A stretch of 64,000 bases of DNA from Dyella_B jejuensis (lineage in GTDB: Bacteria > Pseudomonadota > Gammaproteobacteria > Xanthomonadales > Rhodanobacteraceae): assembly GCF_044904675.1 (NCBI RefSeq), contig NZ_JADIKJ010000015.1, forward strand, positions 263,667 to 327,666, read 5' to 3'. Of the stretch, positions 46,434-56,455 are shown piece after piece. A program made the translations under genes and the position numbers. Every line of letters begins with the position of its first letter. The stretch's first letter is position 1. The notes under the pieces were generated by a model. It worked only from the letters and a program-made list of their open reading frames with translations, searched no databases and was not told where the DNA came from.

Positions 46434-47075
46434 ATGAGCAGCATTGAGGAAAAGCGCGTCGCCGGCGAAGCCGCCATCCGCTACGTCGAGGACGGCGCCA
46501 TCGTGGGCGTGGGCACCGGTTCCACCGTGGCGTTCTTTATCGATGCGCTGGCCGGCATCAAGGATCGCATCCAGGGCGCGGTATCCAGCTCGGAACAATC
46601 CACCGCGCAACTGAAGAAGCACGGCATTCCGGTGTTCGACCTCAACGCGACCGGCCCGCTGGCGCTCTATGTCGACGGTGCGGACGAGTGCGATCCGCAC
46701 AAACGCCTGATCAAGGGCGGCGGCGCGGCCCTCACGCGCGAAAAGATCGTGGCGCACGCGGCACAAAAATTCGTGTGCATCATCGATTCCAGCAAGCGCG
46801 TGGACTTGCTCGGCAAATTTCCACTGCCGATCGAGGTGATCCCGATGGCACGCAGCCTGATCGGACGCGAAATCGTCAAGCGCGGCGGCAACCCGGTGTG
46901 GCGCGATGGCGTAGTGACCGACAACGGCAACTGGATCATCGACGTGCACGGCTGGCAGATCGCCGATCCCGTCGCGCTGGAAAGCGAACTCAATCAGATT
47001 CCCGGAATAGTCACGGTTGGATTGTTCGCGCGCCGGCCGGCGGACGTAGTGTTGGTTGGCGACAAGACGTTGTAA
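46434..47075 (+). CDS. rpiA: ribose-5-phosphate isomerase A
   Basis: 213 residues. It interconverts ribose 5-phosphate and ribulose 5-phosphate in the pentose phosphate pathway. GVGTGSTVAFFIDAL, LYVDGADECDPHKRLIKGGG and ALTREKIVAHAA are the conserved substrate and catalytic motifs. The start was taken at the ATG at 46434, which matches the family N-terminus. Ends with a strong terminator shared with the convergent autotransporter gene. Confidence 0.96.
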   Translation: MSSIEEKRVAGEAAIRYVEDGAIVGVGTGSTVAFFIDALAGIKDRIQGAVSSSEQSTAQLKKHGIPVFDLNATGPLALYVDGADECDPHKRLIKGGGAALTREKIVAHAAQKFVCIIDSSKRVDLLGKFPLPIEVIPMARSLIGREIVKRGGNPVWRDGVVTDNGNWIIDVHGWQIADPVALESELNQIPGIVTVGLFARRPADVVLVGDKTL

Positions 47076-47095
47076 GCACTACCCAACCTAACGGC

Positions 47096-47129
47096 AAAAA
47101 AAAACCGGACCCATGGTCCGGTTTTTTTT
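47096..47129. terminator. bidirectional terminator between rpiA and the autotransporter
   Basis: An AACCGGACC-type stem (AAACCGGACC with GGTCCGGTTT) flanked by A runs on one side and eight T on the other, in the gap between convergent genes. Confidence 0.88.
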
Positions 47130-47173
47130 GCCTGCCTGGAATGGCGCCGCTACAGGACGCCATCCCGGCCGGT

Positions 47174-50100
47174 TCAGAACGATACCCGCAATCCCGCTGT
47201 CACGCCGTAGGATGAGCGCCGCGTTCCTAGCTCGTCGGTCACGCCGCCGTACAGATAGGCGGAGTGGCTCAACCGTATCGTGCCGTTCGCATTGAGCTGC
47301 ACGAAGTTGCGGCCGATGTCCGCCGACCGCGTATCGAACGACTCGCCTTCAAGCGTCGACTGCACGTCCGGCGACAGCAGGCCACGGCTGTCCCTGCCGA
47401 GCGCCGCACCGAGGCGATAGGTAACTTCGCTCGACAATGGACTTTGCTGGTTCGACCCGATGTTCACGCCCAGCAGGGCACGGGTACCGGTAGCCGACAA
47501 GCCCGATACCTGCAAAGCCGCCGGCGAACTCCCCGTTTCGCTCATGCTGCCCCGCTCGAACTGCTGCCAGATCACGCTGGCATACGGTTCGATATGCAGG
47601 CTGGACAGACTTATCGGCATGCGTGCAGTCAGGTCCGCCATGGTGTCATTGCCGCCGGTGCGGCTGTACAGGCTTCCTGCGGCACCGGTTGGATCAGGAC
47701 GGCGCGTGATCCAGGTATCGTGGCCGTAGGACACGACGCCATCCACCAACACCGAAGCGATGGCTTGCTGGCCGTACACGATGCCGCTGTTGCCGCGAAT
47801 CGAACCCTGTGCCAGGCCCGCATTTACCGTGGTGTCGTGATTCGATGCCGCGAGGCCGACGACCGTGCCATAGCCGGCATACACGTCCGTGCCGACGGAA
47901 GTCTGGTTGGTGCCGGTCTGGAAACCGGAAGCCTGCGCATCGCCGCTCCAGCGGTTGCCATCGTGAGAGACATTCGCCCAGGCCAGGTGACCGCTCTGCT
48001 CGCCCGCCACATCGCTGTCGTCGGTGGACAAGTGGCCGAGGGTGTCGCTCTGGATCGCCAATCCGTCGGCACGCGCCGCAGCTGCTTCGTCCGCATAGAC
48101 TTCGCCGGCCAAGGCGGTCATGACACTGCCCAGCTGATCCGCCTTGGCATCCGCGATGGCATACAGCAGCTCGCTCTGTCCGCTGCTGGCGGTGCCGCCA
48201 GCCTGGAGATTCACGGCCTGGTCCAGGGCATAGGCGGCACTCAATGCATTGCGGTTTGCACCGGACGTGGCGAGCAGGCCCGCATACGAAGTGGGCAGCA
48301 CGCCAAGCTCGATGCTGTGATTGTCGTTGACGTTATAGAACGCGACCAGGCGCGTGTTCGGGGCCAGGCCCGCCGGTTGCGTCAGCGCGCTGAACTGTCC
48401 AACGATACCGCCCTGCGCCACCACGATCTGGTACACGTCGCCGACCGTTGGCGTATAGGTGTTGGACGCATTACCGGTAATGCCGCGCAGCAGCGGGACC
48501 AGCGTTCCATCGGCCACGAACTGACTGTTGGCGCCGGTGAGGATCAAGCGCGAATAATTGCCGGCACCGGTGCCCGTGCCCAGCCCGTCAATGTCTTCCT
48601 CATAGGTACTGCCGGCATGCATGGTGACGGTACCGGTCACGGTCAGCGTACCTGGCGAGTTGCCTGGCGCCAGGCGGCCGCTGACGTCGATGGGACCTTC
48701 GATCACGCCTACGCCGCGCAGCTCGCCTGGTGCGTCCACCGTGACATTGCTGACCAGGTCGCCGTTGGCGCGAAGCATGCCGTTTTGCACGCAGGTGCCG
48801 TTGGCGAGCACCGCACGGCCGGTCAGGTTCAGGGTGCCGGTGCCGCTCTTGACGAAACAGCCGCTGCCGCTAGCTTCCTCGATATCTCCGGCCATGACCG
48901 TGGTGGTGCCCGCATCGACGTTGACACCCGCGTTACCGCTTACCACCACGTTCTGATTGTTATTCAAGCTGGCCGTGGTCTGCAGCGTGCCACCATTCAA
49001 GAGGATGGTGCCTGCGCCTAGCGATGAGCCCGTATCGATCTGCACCACGCCGCCGTCGATCAACGTACCGCCGGTGAACGTGTTGTCGCCGCTGACGATC
49101 AGCGTGCCGGCACCAGTCTTCACCAGGCCGCCGGCGCCGCTGATATTGCCGCTGTCGGTGACGGTAACGCCGGTGAGCGTATTGAAATCGGCACCGCCGT
49201 TGTCGATGACCAGGTTGCGCGAGGTATTCATCGACTGCGTCACCGTCAGCGTGCCGCCGTTGAACGTCACCGGCGTGCCGGATGCGCCCAGGTTGGCGTC
49301 GCTGCTTACCACCAGGTTGCCGCCATTGAGCGTGGTGCCACCGGTGTAGCTGTTGTTGCCGCCGAGTACTTCGGTGCCGCCGCTCAGGGTGACGCCACCT
49401 TGGCCGTTGATGTTGCCGCCGAAGTTGCCGTTGGCATTGGTCAGCGTCAGGCCGTTGTTGCCCAGGTTCACCGTGCCGTTGCCGGCTAGCGACACGATCG
49501 ACTGCGCACCGTTGGCACCGCTGACATCGAAGGTGCCACTGTTGTTGATGCTCGATGCACTAGCTTCCGAACCATTGCCGGTGACCGCCAGGGTAGCGCC
49601 CGTGGCGATGTTGACGGCACCGGCATCGGCGCTGGCACCGGTCAATTGCAGCGTGCCGCCGCCGACGTTGAGACCGCCCGTTGAGTTATCGGCGCCCAGC
49701 ACCAGCGTGCCTGCACCGAGCTTGGTGATCGGGCCGTTGCCGGTGATCGCGCCAGCCGCGTCGGTAAGCGTGGTGCCGGCATCGGTATCGATGTTCACCG
49801 CACCGGTCGCGTTGACGTTGCGCGTAGTGGTAAAGCTGGCCGTGCTCTCCAGCGTGCCGCCATTGAAGTTCAGCGCGCCGGATGCATCGCCCAGGTTGGC
49901 ATCACTGCTTACCGCCAGCGTGCCGCCGTTGAGCGTGGTGCCACCGGTATAGGTGTTGGCGCCGCTCAGCTCTTCCGTGCCGCCGTTGAGGGTAACCCCG
50001 CCGCTGCCACCGATCGTGCCGCTGAAGTTGCCGTTGGCATTGGTCAACGTCAAGCCGTTGTTGCCGAGATTGACGGAACCATTGCCGGCCAGGCTGGCGA

Positions 50101-53100
50101 TCGACTGCGCGTTGTTCGCGCCACTGATATCGAAGGTGCCGCTGTTGTCGATGCTCGATGCGCTGGCATCCGAACCGTTGCCGGTGATCGCCAGGGTGGC
50201 ACCGGAAGCAATCTGGGTGGCACCCGTATCCGTGCTGGCGCCGGTCAGCTGCACGGTACCCGCGCCGACGTTCAGGCCACCGCTCGAGTTATCGGCGCCC
50301 AGCACCAGCGTACCTGCGCCGAGCTTGGTGATCGGGCCATTGCCCGTGATCGTGCCAGCCGTATCGGTAAGCGTGGTGCCGGCATCGGTATCGATGTTCA
50401 CCGCGCCGCTCGCGTTGACGTTGCGCGTGGTGGTGAAGCTGGCCGTATTCTCAAGCGTACCGCCGTTGAAGTTGAGCGCGCCATTGGCATCGCCCAGGTT
50501 CGCGTCGCTGCTTACCATCAACGTACCGCCGGTCAGCGTGGTGCCGCCGGTGTAGCTGTTGTTGCCACTCAGCTCCTCCACGCCATTGTCCAGGGTGACA
50601 CCGCCGTTACCGTTGATGGTGCCGCTGTAGATGCCATTGGCATTGGTCAGCGACAGGCCGTTGTTCCCCAGGTTGACGGTGCCCGCCCCCGACAGCGTGG
50701 TGATCGACGCGCCGCCATTGACGCCGCTGATATCGAGCGTGCCATCGTTCTGGACGCCTGAGGCGGCGGCGATGGAGCCATTGCCGGTCAGCGCCAAGGT
50801 GGCGCCATTGGCCACGTTCACGCCGTCGGTATCGGTGCTTGCGCCGGTCAGCTGCAGAGTGCCCTGGCCCACGATTACGCCACCGGTAGAATGATCGGCA
50901 CCCAGCACCAGCGTGCCGGTGCCTTCTTTCTCGATCGGACCGCTGCCGGTGATCTGGCCAGCGATGTCGGTCAGCGTGGTGCCGCTATCGACGTTGAAAG
51001 TGGCCGCGCCGTCCATCGCGATATCGCGCGTGGTGGTCAACGTCGCCGTGCTTTCCAGCACGCCGCCATTGAAAGTCAGTCCACCCGAAGCGTCACCGAG
51101 GTTGGCATCGCTACTGACCAAAAGCGCGGCATTCTGGATCGTGGTGCCGCCGCTATAGGTATTGTTGCCCGAGAGTTCCTCGACGCCACCGTCGACCGCG
51201 ATGCCACCGGTACCATTGATCGTACCGGCGAATTGGTAGTCGGTATTGGTCAACGTGAGATTGTTGCTGCCCAGGTTGACCGTGCCACTGCCCAGCAGCC
51301 CGGCGATCGACTGCGAGCCGTTTGCGCCGCTGACGTCGAACGTGCCCTCAGCGTCGACGGATGAATTGGCGATGGAGCCGTTACCGGTAAGCGCCAGCGT
51401 CGCGCCGCTCGCGATAGAGTTCCAGCCCGAATAGGTGCTCTGCCCGGTTACTTGCAGGGTGCCTGCGGATACTCCGACGTTACCGGTGGTATCGATCGCG
51501 CCAAGAACCAGCGTGCCGTTGCCCAACTTGTTGATATCGCCTGCGCCGGTGATGGCGCCGGCCGTATCAGTGAGCGTGGTGCCCGTATCGGTGTTGAAGT
51601 TGGCGGTGCCGATGACGTTGATATCGCGCGTGCTGGTGAAGCTGGCAGTGTTCTCCAGCTCCGCATTGCCGAATGTCAGGCTGCCGCTGGCTGCGCCGAG
51701 ATTATTATCGGCGTTGACGATCAGCGAGCCGCCCTGGATATCGGTGCCGCCGGTATAGGTGCTTGCGCCGGTGAGCGTCTCGGGACCGTAATCGACCACG
51801 ACGCCGCCGTTGCCCGCGATGCTTCCCGAAAACGTGCCGCTGGCATTGGTCAACGCAAGACTGTTGTTACCCAGCGATACGGTACCGCTGCCGGACAAGG
51901 TGGACACGTTTTCCGTGCCGCTCGCATTGCTGATGTCGAACGTGCCGTTGTCGACCACGCCAGCCGACAGCGCGTCCGAAGAAAGCGAACCGCTGCCGCT
52001 CAGCGCCAGCGTGGCGCCATTGCCGATGGTGGTTGCGCCGAGGTAGCTGTTGCTGCCGCTAAGCGTTTCAGTGCCACTGGTAACGGATAAGCTACCCGTG
52101 CCCTGGATGCTGCCGGCGAAATTGTCGTCCGCGTTGGTGAGGTTTAAATTGCGGCCGCCCAGATTGACCGTACCGGTGCTGCTGCCCGCTAACGACGCGA
52201 TGGTTTCATCCTGGCCGGCGCCGCTGATATCGAACATACCGTTGTCATTGACCACAGACGAATTGGCGATCGAACCGTTGCCAGTCAGCGCCAACGTAGT
52301 ACCACTAGCGACATTGGTCGCGCCGGAATAGGTACTCGCCTGGGTCAGCTGCAAGCTGCCGGCGTTGACGTTGACGCCACCGGTGGCGTCATCAGCCCCC
52401 AGTATCAGCGTGCCCGCCCCCAGTTTGTTGATCGAACCGCTGCCGGTGATGGCACCGGCCGTATCGGTAAGCGTGGTGCCGGCATCGGTGTTGAAGTTGG
52501 CATCACCCAGCAGGTTGATGTTGCGCGCGGTGGTGAAAGACGCCGTGTTTTCCAGCGTGCCGCCGTTGAAATCCAGCGCACCGGAACTGGCGCCGAGGTT
52601 GTCATCGGCACTCACCTGTAACGTGCCGCCGTTGAGCGTGGTATCGCCGGTGTAGGTGTTTGCGCCGGTGAGCGTCTCGGAACCGTAATCGACCGCCAGG
52701 CCACCGTTGCCCGCAATGGTGCCCGAAAACGTGCCGTTGGCATTGGTCAGCGCGAGATTGTTGTTACCTAGCAATACCGAGCCGCTGCCGGACAAGGTGG
52801 AAACGTTTACCGCACCGTTGGCATTGCTGATATCGAACGTACCGTTGTCATTGACGACAGACGAATTGGCGATCGAACCGTTGCCGGTCAGCGCCAGCGT
52901 AGCGCCACTAGCGACGTTGGTCGCGCCGGAATAGGTACTCGCCTGGGTCAGCTGCAAGCTGCCGGCGTTGACGTTGACGCCACCGGTGGCGTCATCAGCC
53001 CCCAGTATCAGCGTGCCCGCCCCCAGTTTGTTGATCGAACCGCTGCCGGTGATGGCGCCGGCCGTATCGGTGAGCGTGGTACCGGCATCGGTGTTGAAGT

Positions 53101-55057
53101 TGGCATCGCCCAGCAGGTTGATGTTGCGCGCGGTGGTGAAAGACGCCGTGTTCTCCAGCGTGCCGCCGTTGAAGCTTAGCCATCCACTAATATCACCCAT
53201 GTTGCCATCGCTACTCACCTGCAAGGTGCCGCCATTGAGACTGGTACCTCCGTCGTAAGTGTTGATACCGCTCAATGTTTCTGTTCCACCGTCGACGGCG
53301 ATGCCGCCAATTCCCTGAATGGAACCGGAAAAATTATCACTGGCATTGGTGAGCGCAAGGTTATTGCTACCGAGGTTGACGGTACCATCGCCCCCAAGGG
53401 AGGTTATCGATTCCGCACCATCGGCGCCGCTTATATCGAATGTACCGTTGTTGGTCACGTCGGAAGAGCCGGCAATCGAGCTTACACCGGACAGCGCAAG
53501 CGTAGCGCCGCTATTGATGTTCGTAGCGCCGGTGTACGTATTCGTTCCGGCAAGCGTCAATGCACCGCCGCTACCGCTATTGGCCAGAGTGAGGCTACCA
53601 CTACCGGAAACACCCCCCTGTAGTGTTACATTGTTGCCATCGACGTCGATCGTGCCGCCGCCAGAGGCCAGCGCATAGTCGTGATCATCAGTCATGCCGG
53701 CCGTCATGGTCAGCGTGCCGTTGTCCAACGTTACCGCACCACTGCCGAGATTGTTCGCGCTGCTGATCATCACCGTGCTTCCGCCGGTGATAGTAGTGCC
53801 GCCCGAATAAGTATTGTCCCCGCTTAGCGTAACCGAGCCACCGTCACCGCTATTGGTGATAGTGAGCGCACCGGGAGTGCCGTCGGTCGCGTCGGAAATC
53901 GTACCGCTGAATACCGAGTTCTGCCCTGCTTGATCGATGATGCCGTTGGTAGCATCAATGCTGAAATCTTGCGTAATAGTGGGGTCTGTCTGGTCGATTT
54001 TCAGCGTACCGCCATCGAACGTGGCCGACGATGCGCTGCCGAGCGTGCTGGAGCCGTAATAGGGCTGCGCAGTATCGATCACGATACTAGCCGGCGGCGT
54101 CGTGGGTGCGCTGGAACCTGCGTTGGGCTGAATCGGATTAAACAATACACCGTTGTTATAAGTGGTGCCCGGTTGCTGGTCGACAAACAAAATCGGACTA
54201 TTGACTTCGTCGCTCAAGTTGAACGACGCAAAGCCGAGCAGGTATGTACCGGTTTCAGACACCGTATAGGTGGAAATTTCCCAACCAGTGGCACCATAGC
54301 TACCTGTGGCGTAATTGCCCGTACCTGTGTTCGTCGCACCGAGCAGAGCATACTGAGCGGTCTCATTGTTGACCGAGGCCAAATTACTGGGATCGGTCTC
54401 GTTTACCAGCGACGTAATCGAGCCATCGTTAAAAGGTTCATAATCGGTGGAAATATATTGCCAAGCCATCGTGATCGTCTGACCTGCAGTGAGGTTCAGG
54501 CTTTGCGTAATCCAGGCCGCATTGGTGACGGTACCGCCGAGTGAGCTGGATATCGCCGATGAACTGCTGGACGATAGGCCCAGAGCGGTCATGGCAGTCG
54601 CGAAGCTATTGCCTGAGCTCAGAGTATCGGTAGCCTGCAAGGACGCCATATAGCTCCCATAGGGATCGACCGTCCACGAATATTCCCCAGGCTCACTTCC
54701 GGCAGTCGAATCGAACGACGTCATGCCTGTGACGACGGAAACGCCCACCCCTGATGAGCTGTATGCGGAAGAGGATTGTGTGCCTGTTCCACCTCCAGCC
54801 GTCCATCCCGTCAAGTCTCCGGTTTCAAAGCCTGCATTGGTCGCGGCACTCTGGGCATGCGCAACGGGTACATCAGCGATCACCAGTATTGCAACAAGCG
54901 CCTGCGATGCCAGGGCAAACATCAATTTCGGTGCCGAAACCTGCACACTTGGGCTTTTACGGCGGGAAGACTTATGCGCGCCTTTGGCGATTTCCGGCGC
55001 GACGACCAGCATGTTCCGCGCCTTGTTGAACACGAGGCTGAAGATATTCCGATTCAT
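47174..55057 (-). CDS. giant repeat-rich autotransporter (type V secretion)
   Basis: 2627 residues. The N-terminus starts MNRNIFSLVFNKARNMLVV, an extended signal peptide (ESPR) that slows export of large autotransporters, followed by a hydrophobic run ending AHAQ near residue 69. A globular segment at about 72-315 (NAGFETGDLTGWTAGGGTG) looks like a carbohydrate-binding or PEP-type domain. The passenger at about 350-2110 is a beta-helix of GGTLxVSSDANLG- and GAGTLVLGAD-type repeats, with units of about 200 residues. A linker follows, then the autotransporter barrel at about 2358-2627, ending GVTAGLRVSF with a terminal phenylalanine. The function is probably adhesion or self-association; the exact ligand is unknown. 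Confidence 0.93.
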   Translation of the reverse strand: MNRNIFSLVFNKARNMLVVAPEIAKGAHKSSRRKSPSVQVSAPKLMFALASQALVAILVIADVPVAHAQSAATNAGFETGDLTGWTAGGGTGTQSSSAYSSSGVGVSVVTGMTSFDSTAGSEPGEYSWTVDPYGSYMASLQATDTLSSGNSFATAMTALGLSSSSSSAISSSLGGTVTNAAWITQSLNLTAGQTITMAWQYISTDYEPFNDGSITSLVNETDPSNLASVNNETAQYALLGATNTGTGNYATGSYGATGWEISTYTVSETGTYLLGFASFNLSDEVNSPILFVDQQPGTTYNNGVLFNPIQPNAGSSAPTTPPASIVIDTAQPYYGSSTLGSASSATFDGGTLKIDQTDPTITQDFSIDATNGIIDQAGQNSVFSGTISDATDGTPGALTITNSGDGGSVTLSGDNTYSGGTTITGGSTVMISSANNLGSGAVTLDNGTLTMTAGMTDDHDYALASGGGTIDVDGNNVTLQGGVSGSGSLTLANSGSGGALTLAGTNTYTGATNINSGATLALSGVSSIAGSSDVTNNGTFDISGADGAESITSLGGDGTVNLGSNNLALTNASDNFSGSIQGIGGIAVDGGTETLSGINTYDGGTSLNGGTLQVSSDGNMGDISGWLSFNGGTLENTASFTTARNINLLGDANFNTDAGTTLTDTAGAITGSGSINKLGAGTLILGADDATGGVNVNAGSLQLTQASTYSGATNVASGATLALTGNGSIANSSVVNDNGTFDISNANGAVNVSTLSGSGSVLLGNNNLALTNANGTFSGTIAGNGGLAVDYGSETLTGANTYTGDTTLNGGTLQVSADDNLGASSGALDFNGGTLENTASFTTARNINLLGDANFNTDAGTTLTDTAGAITGSGSINKLGAGTLILGADDATGGVNVNAGSLQLTQASTYSGATNVASGTTLALTGNGSIANSSVVNDNGMFDISGAGQDETIASLAGSSTGTVNLGGRNLNLTNADDNFAGSIQGTGSLSVTSGTETLSGSNSYLGATTIGNGATLALSGSGSLSSDALSAGVVDNGTFDISNASGTENVSTLSGSGTVSLGNNSLALTNASGTFSGSIAGNGGVVVDYGPETLTGASTYTGGTDIQGGSLIVNADNNLGAASGSLTFGNAELENTASFTSTRDINVIGTANFNTDTGTTLTDTAGAITGAGDINKLGNGTLVLGAIDTTGNVGVSAGTLQVTGQSTYSGWNSIASGATLALTGNGSIANSSVDAEGTFDVSGANGSQSIAGLLGSGTVNLGSNNLTLTNTDYQFAGTINGTGGIAVDGGVEELSGNNTYSGGTTIQNAALLVSSDANLGDASGGLTFNGGVLESTATLTTTRDIAMDGAATFNVDSGTTLTDIAGQITGSGPIEKEGTGTLVLGADHSTGGVIVGQGTLQLTGASTDTDGVNVANGATLALTGNGSIAAASGVQNDGTLDISGVNGGASITTLSGAGTVNLGNNGLSLTNANGIYSGTINGNGGVTLDNGVEELSGNNSYTGGTTLTGGTLMVSSDANLGDANGALNFNGGTLENTASFTTTRNVNASGAVNIDTDAGTTLTDTAGTITGNGPITKLGAGTLVLGADNSSGGLNVGAGTVQLTGASTDTGATQIASGATLAITGNGSDASASSIDNSGTFDISGANNAQSIASLAGNGSVNLGNNGLTLTNANGNFSGTIGGSGGVTLNGGTEELSGANTYTGGTTLNGGTLAVSSDANLGDASGALNFNGGTLESTASFTTTRNVNATGAVNIDTDAGTTLTDAAGAITGNGPITKLGAGTLVLGADNSTGGLNVGGGTLQLTGASADAGAVNIATGATLAVTGNGSEASASSINNSGTFDVSGANGAQSIVSLAGNGTVNLGNNGLTLTNANGNFGGNINGQGGVTLSGGTEVLGGNNSYTGGTTLNGGNLVVSSDANLGASGTPVTFNGGTLTVTQSMNTSRNLVIDNGGADFNTLTGVTVTDSGNISGAGGLVKTGAGTLIVSGDNTFTGGTLIDGGVVQIDTGSSLGAGTILLNGGTLQTTASLNNNQNVVVSGNAGVNVDAGTTTVMAGDIEEASGSGCFVKSGTGTLNLTGRAVLANGTCVQNGMLRANGDLVSNVTVDAPGELRGVGVIEGPIDVSGRLAPGNSPGTLTVTGTVTMHAGSTYEEDIDGLGTGTGAGNYSRLILTGANSQFVADGTLVPLLRGITGNASNTYTPTVGDVYQIVVAQGGIVGQFSALTQPAGLAPNTRLVAFYNVNDNHSIELGVLPTSYAGLLATSGANRNALSAAYALDQAVNLQAGGTASSGQSELLYAIADAKADQLGSVMTALAGEVYADEAAAARADGLAIQSDTLGHLSTDDSDVAGEQSGHLAWANVSHDGNRWSGDAQASGFQTGTNQTSVGTDVYAGYGTVVGLAASNHDTTVNAGLAQGSIRGNSGIVYGQQAIASVLVDGVVSYGHDTWITRRPDPTGAAGSLYSRTGGNDTMADLTARMPISLSSLHIEPYASVIWQQFERGSMSETGSSPAALQVSGLSATGTRALLGVNIGSNQQSPLSSEVTYRLGAALGRDSRGLLSPDVQSTLEGESFDTRSADIGRNFVQLNANGTIRLSHSAYLYGGVTDELGTRRSSYGVTAGLRVSF
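49350..53560 (-). repeat. coding tandem repeat array of about 600 bases per unit
   Basis: Six recognisable units inside the autotransporter gene. The landmark encoding GAGTLVLGAD recurs near 49691, 50294, 50900, 51505, 52397 and 53000, so most steps are about 603 to 606 bases. One step is about 890 bases because it holds an extra partial unit (GATTIGNGATLALSGSGS). A seventh, diverged copy is near 49110. Confidence 0.85.
52258..53170 (-). repeat. near-identical direct repeat pair
   Basis: The stretches 52258-52567 and 52861-53170 are offset by 603 bases and differ at only a few scattered positions, mostly third codon positions. The other units of the array are far more diverged, so this pair is a recent duplication or gene conversion. 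Confidence 0.8.
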
Positions 55058-55480
55058 AAGTCCCCTGGGTATTTTGTAGTCGTCGGCAAACGCCGCTCAT
55101 GCATCGCGTTGCCATGAGTGCATGGCGACATCCGCAACAAGCGCGTAGCAATCGATATGCCAGCGTGGCAAGTGGTCAAATCGCGCCACCTATCGACTTA
55201 ACCAGTCCGTCCGCAACGCCCCAGGCGACAGTTCGTCTCAAAGACATGGATGCAATGCGCGGAATTTCCGGACCAGTCGACTGCTCTCTTCACATCCAGG
55301 CGACGTTTTGTCTCCACGCATACGACCGGATGCGTCACGAGGTTTGCCAGACATGCCGGTATATACCCCGCATCGACGCGGTGCCGCAGACACTGCACGA
55401 GCGATCGCGTCCTGACGGGCGCTTGTATGAAGCTGGCACGCTTTATGCCCGACCGATGGCTTCCAATACGAGAGGCACGA
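55058..55480. other. divergent leader between autotransporter and AraC gene
   Basis: About 420 bases. Although frames are open on both strands, none has convincing protein character, and the chosen AraC start has a ribosome site. This region should hold the promoters for both divergent genes; no clear -35/-10 pair was recognised. Confidence 0.5.
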
Positions 55481-56455
55481 ATGGAGACGGCAAAGCAAAG
55501 GCTCCCCGATACAGTGTTCGCCACCTCCATGCTCGAGCCCGGGATGAGGACCACCGCGTATCGCCGCTGGTTGCGGCCGATCGCGCAGCTCGAAGCCAGC
55601 AACGACGAACCTGTCAGCGCATCGGTCGTCAGCTACCGGCTTGGTGAAATCACGCTTGCGCAGTCCACCTCGAACGCCGCCCACTATGTGCGCGATGAAT
55701 CCACCCTCTTGAAAGGACGCTTCAAGGACTGCGTGCTGCTGCGTCTACTTGTAAGCGGACACGGACGTGGCCGCTTCGGCAACACCACGGCCGACCTCAA
55801 GGAAGGCGACATCTATCTCACCGACCTGGCCCAGGAGTCGGAGTTATGGCTGTCCGGTGATTGCATTCACATCAACGTGATGATGCGGCGCACCGATGCA
55901 GGCGATCTGCCGGTGCACGGCCGGATCCTGCATGCCGAATGGCTGCCTTGCCGCATGTTACGGGAGCACTTGCTCAACTTCGTCGAAATACTGCGGCACT
56001 GCAATGCCACGAGCGTCAGGGAAATGGTCAAAGCCACCATGGAACTGCTGCGCTTCTGCCTGCGCACCAATGATGTGCGGGGCAACGAATCGGGCTATTT
56101 CGATGAAGCGAGGGAAAGCATCATGGTTTACATCGACCAGCACCTGAGTGAAGGCAACCTCGGCGCGCTGCGCTTGCAACAAGTATTCGGCATTTCGCGC
56201 GCGCAGCTTTACCGGCAATTCGCCGAACTGGGGGGCGTGCAGCATTACATCCGCAACCGGCGTCTGCAGGCCGTGCTGCGCGAGTTATGCGACACGCCGC
56301 AATGCAGCATCACTGACATCATCGAACGCTACGGCTTTTCCAGCGAGCGCCAATTCCAACGTGCATTCAGGGCTCGCTTCGGCACGACGGCAAGCCAGGT
56401 GCGCGCGGAATGGAAGTCCAAAGCATCCGCCGAGCAGCCCGATATCATCGAATAG
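55481..56455 (+). CDS. AraC family transcriptional regulator
   Basis: 324 residues. The C-terminal 100 residues hold two helix-turn-helix motifs: GALRLQQVFGISRAQLYRQF and SITDIIERYGFSSERQFQRA, then FRARFGTTASQVR, the AraC signature. The N-terminal 200 residues resemble the AraC-binding-like sensor domain of the Feo/oprB-type regulators (SYRLGEITLAQSTSNAAHYV). The ATG at 55481 was chosen because GAGAGG lies 6 bases upstream and the longer frame has no family character. It is divergent from the autotransporter gene, which it may control. Confidence 0.88.
   Translation: METAKQRLPDTVFATSMLEPGMRTTAYRRWLRPIAQLEASNDEPVSASVVSYRLGEITLAQSTSNAAHYVRDESTLLKGRFKDCVLLRLLVSGHGRGRFGNTTADLKEGDIYLTDLAQESELWLSGDCIHINVMMRRTDAGDLPVHGRILHAEWLPCRMLREHLLNFVEILRHCNATSVREMVKATMELLRFCLRTNDVRGNESGYFDEARESIMVYIDQHLSEGNLGALRLQQVFGISRAQLYRQFAELGGVQHYIRNRRLQAVLRELCDTPQCSITDIIERYGFSSERQFQRAFRARFGTTASQVRAEWKSKASAEQPDIIE

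Noticed and set aside
44985..46949. 654-residue open frame on the minus strand
   Set aside because: It is an alternative frame over the potassium channel and the opposite strand of rpiA; no domain is seen in its translation.
49350..53560. Regular repeats considered as a CRISPR array
   Set aside because: The period of about 600 bases and the intact reading frame show protein repeats; there are no short palindromic repeats and no cas genes.
47264..54544. Long plus-strand open frames opposite the autotransporter, many close to 200 residues
   Set aside because: They repeat with the same 600-base period as the coding strand and have proline/valine-rich composition with no family; they are shadows of the repeat array.
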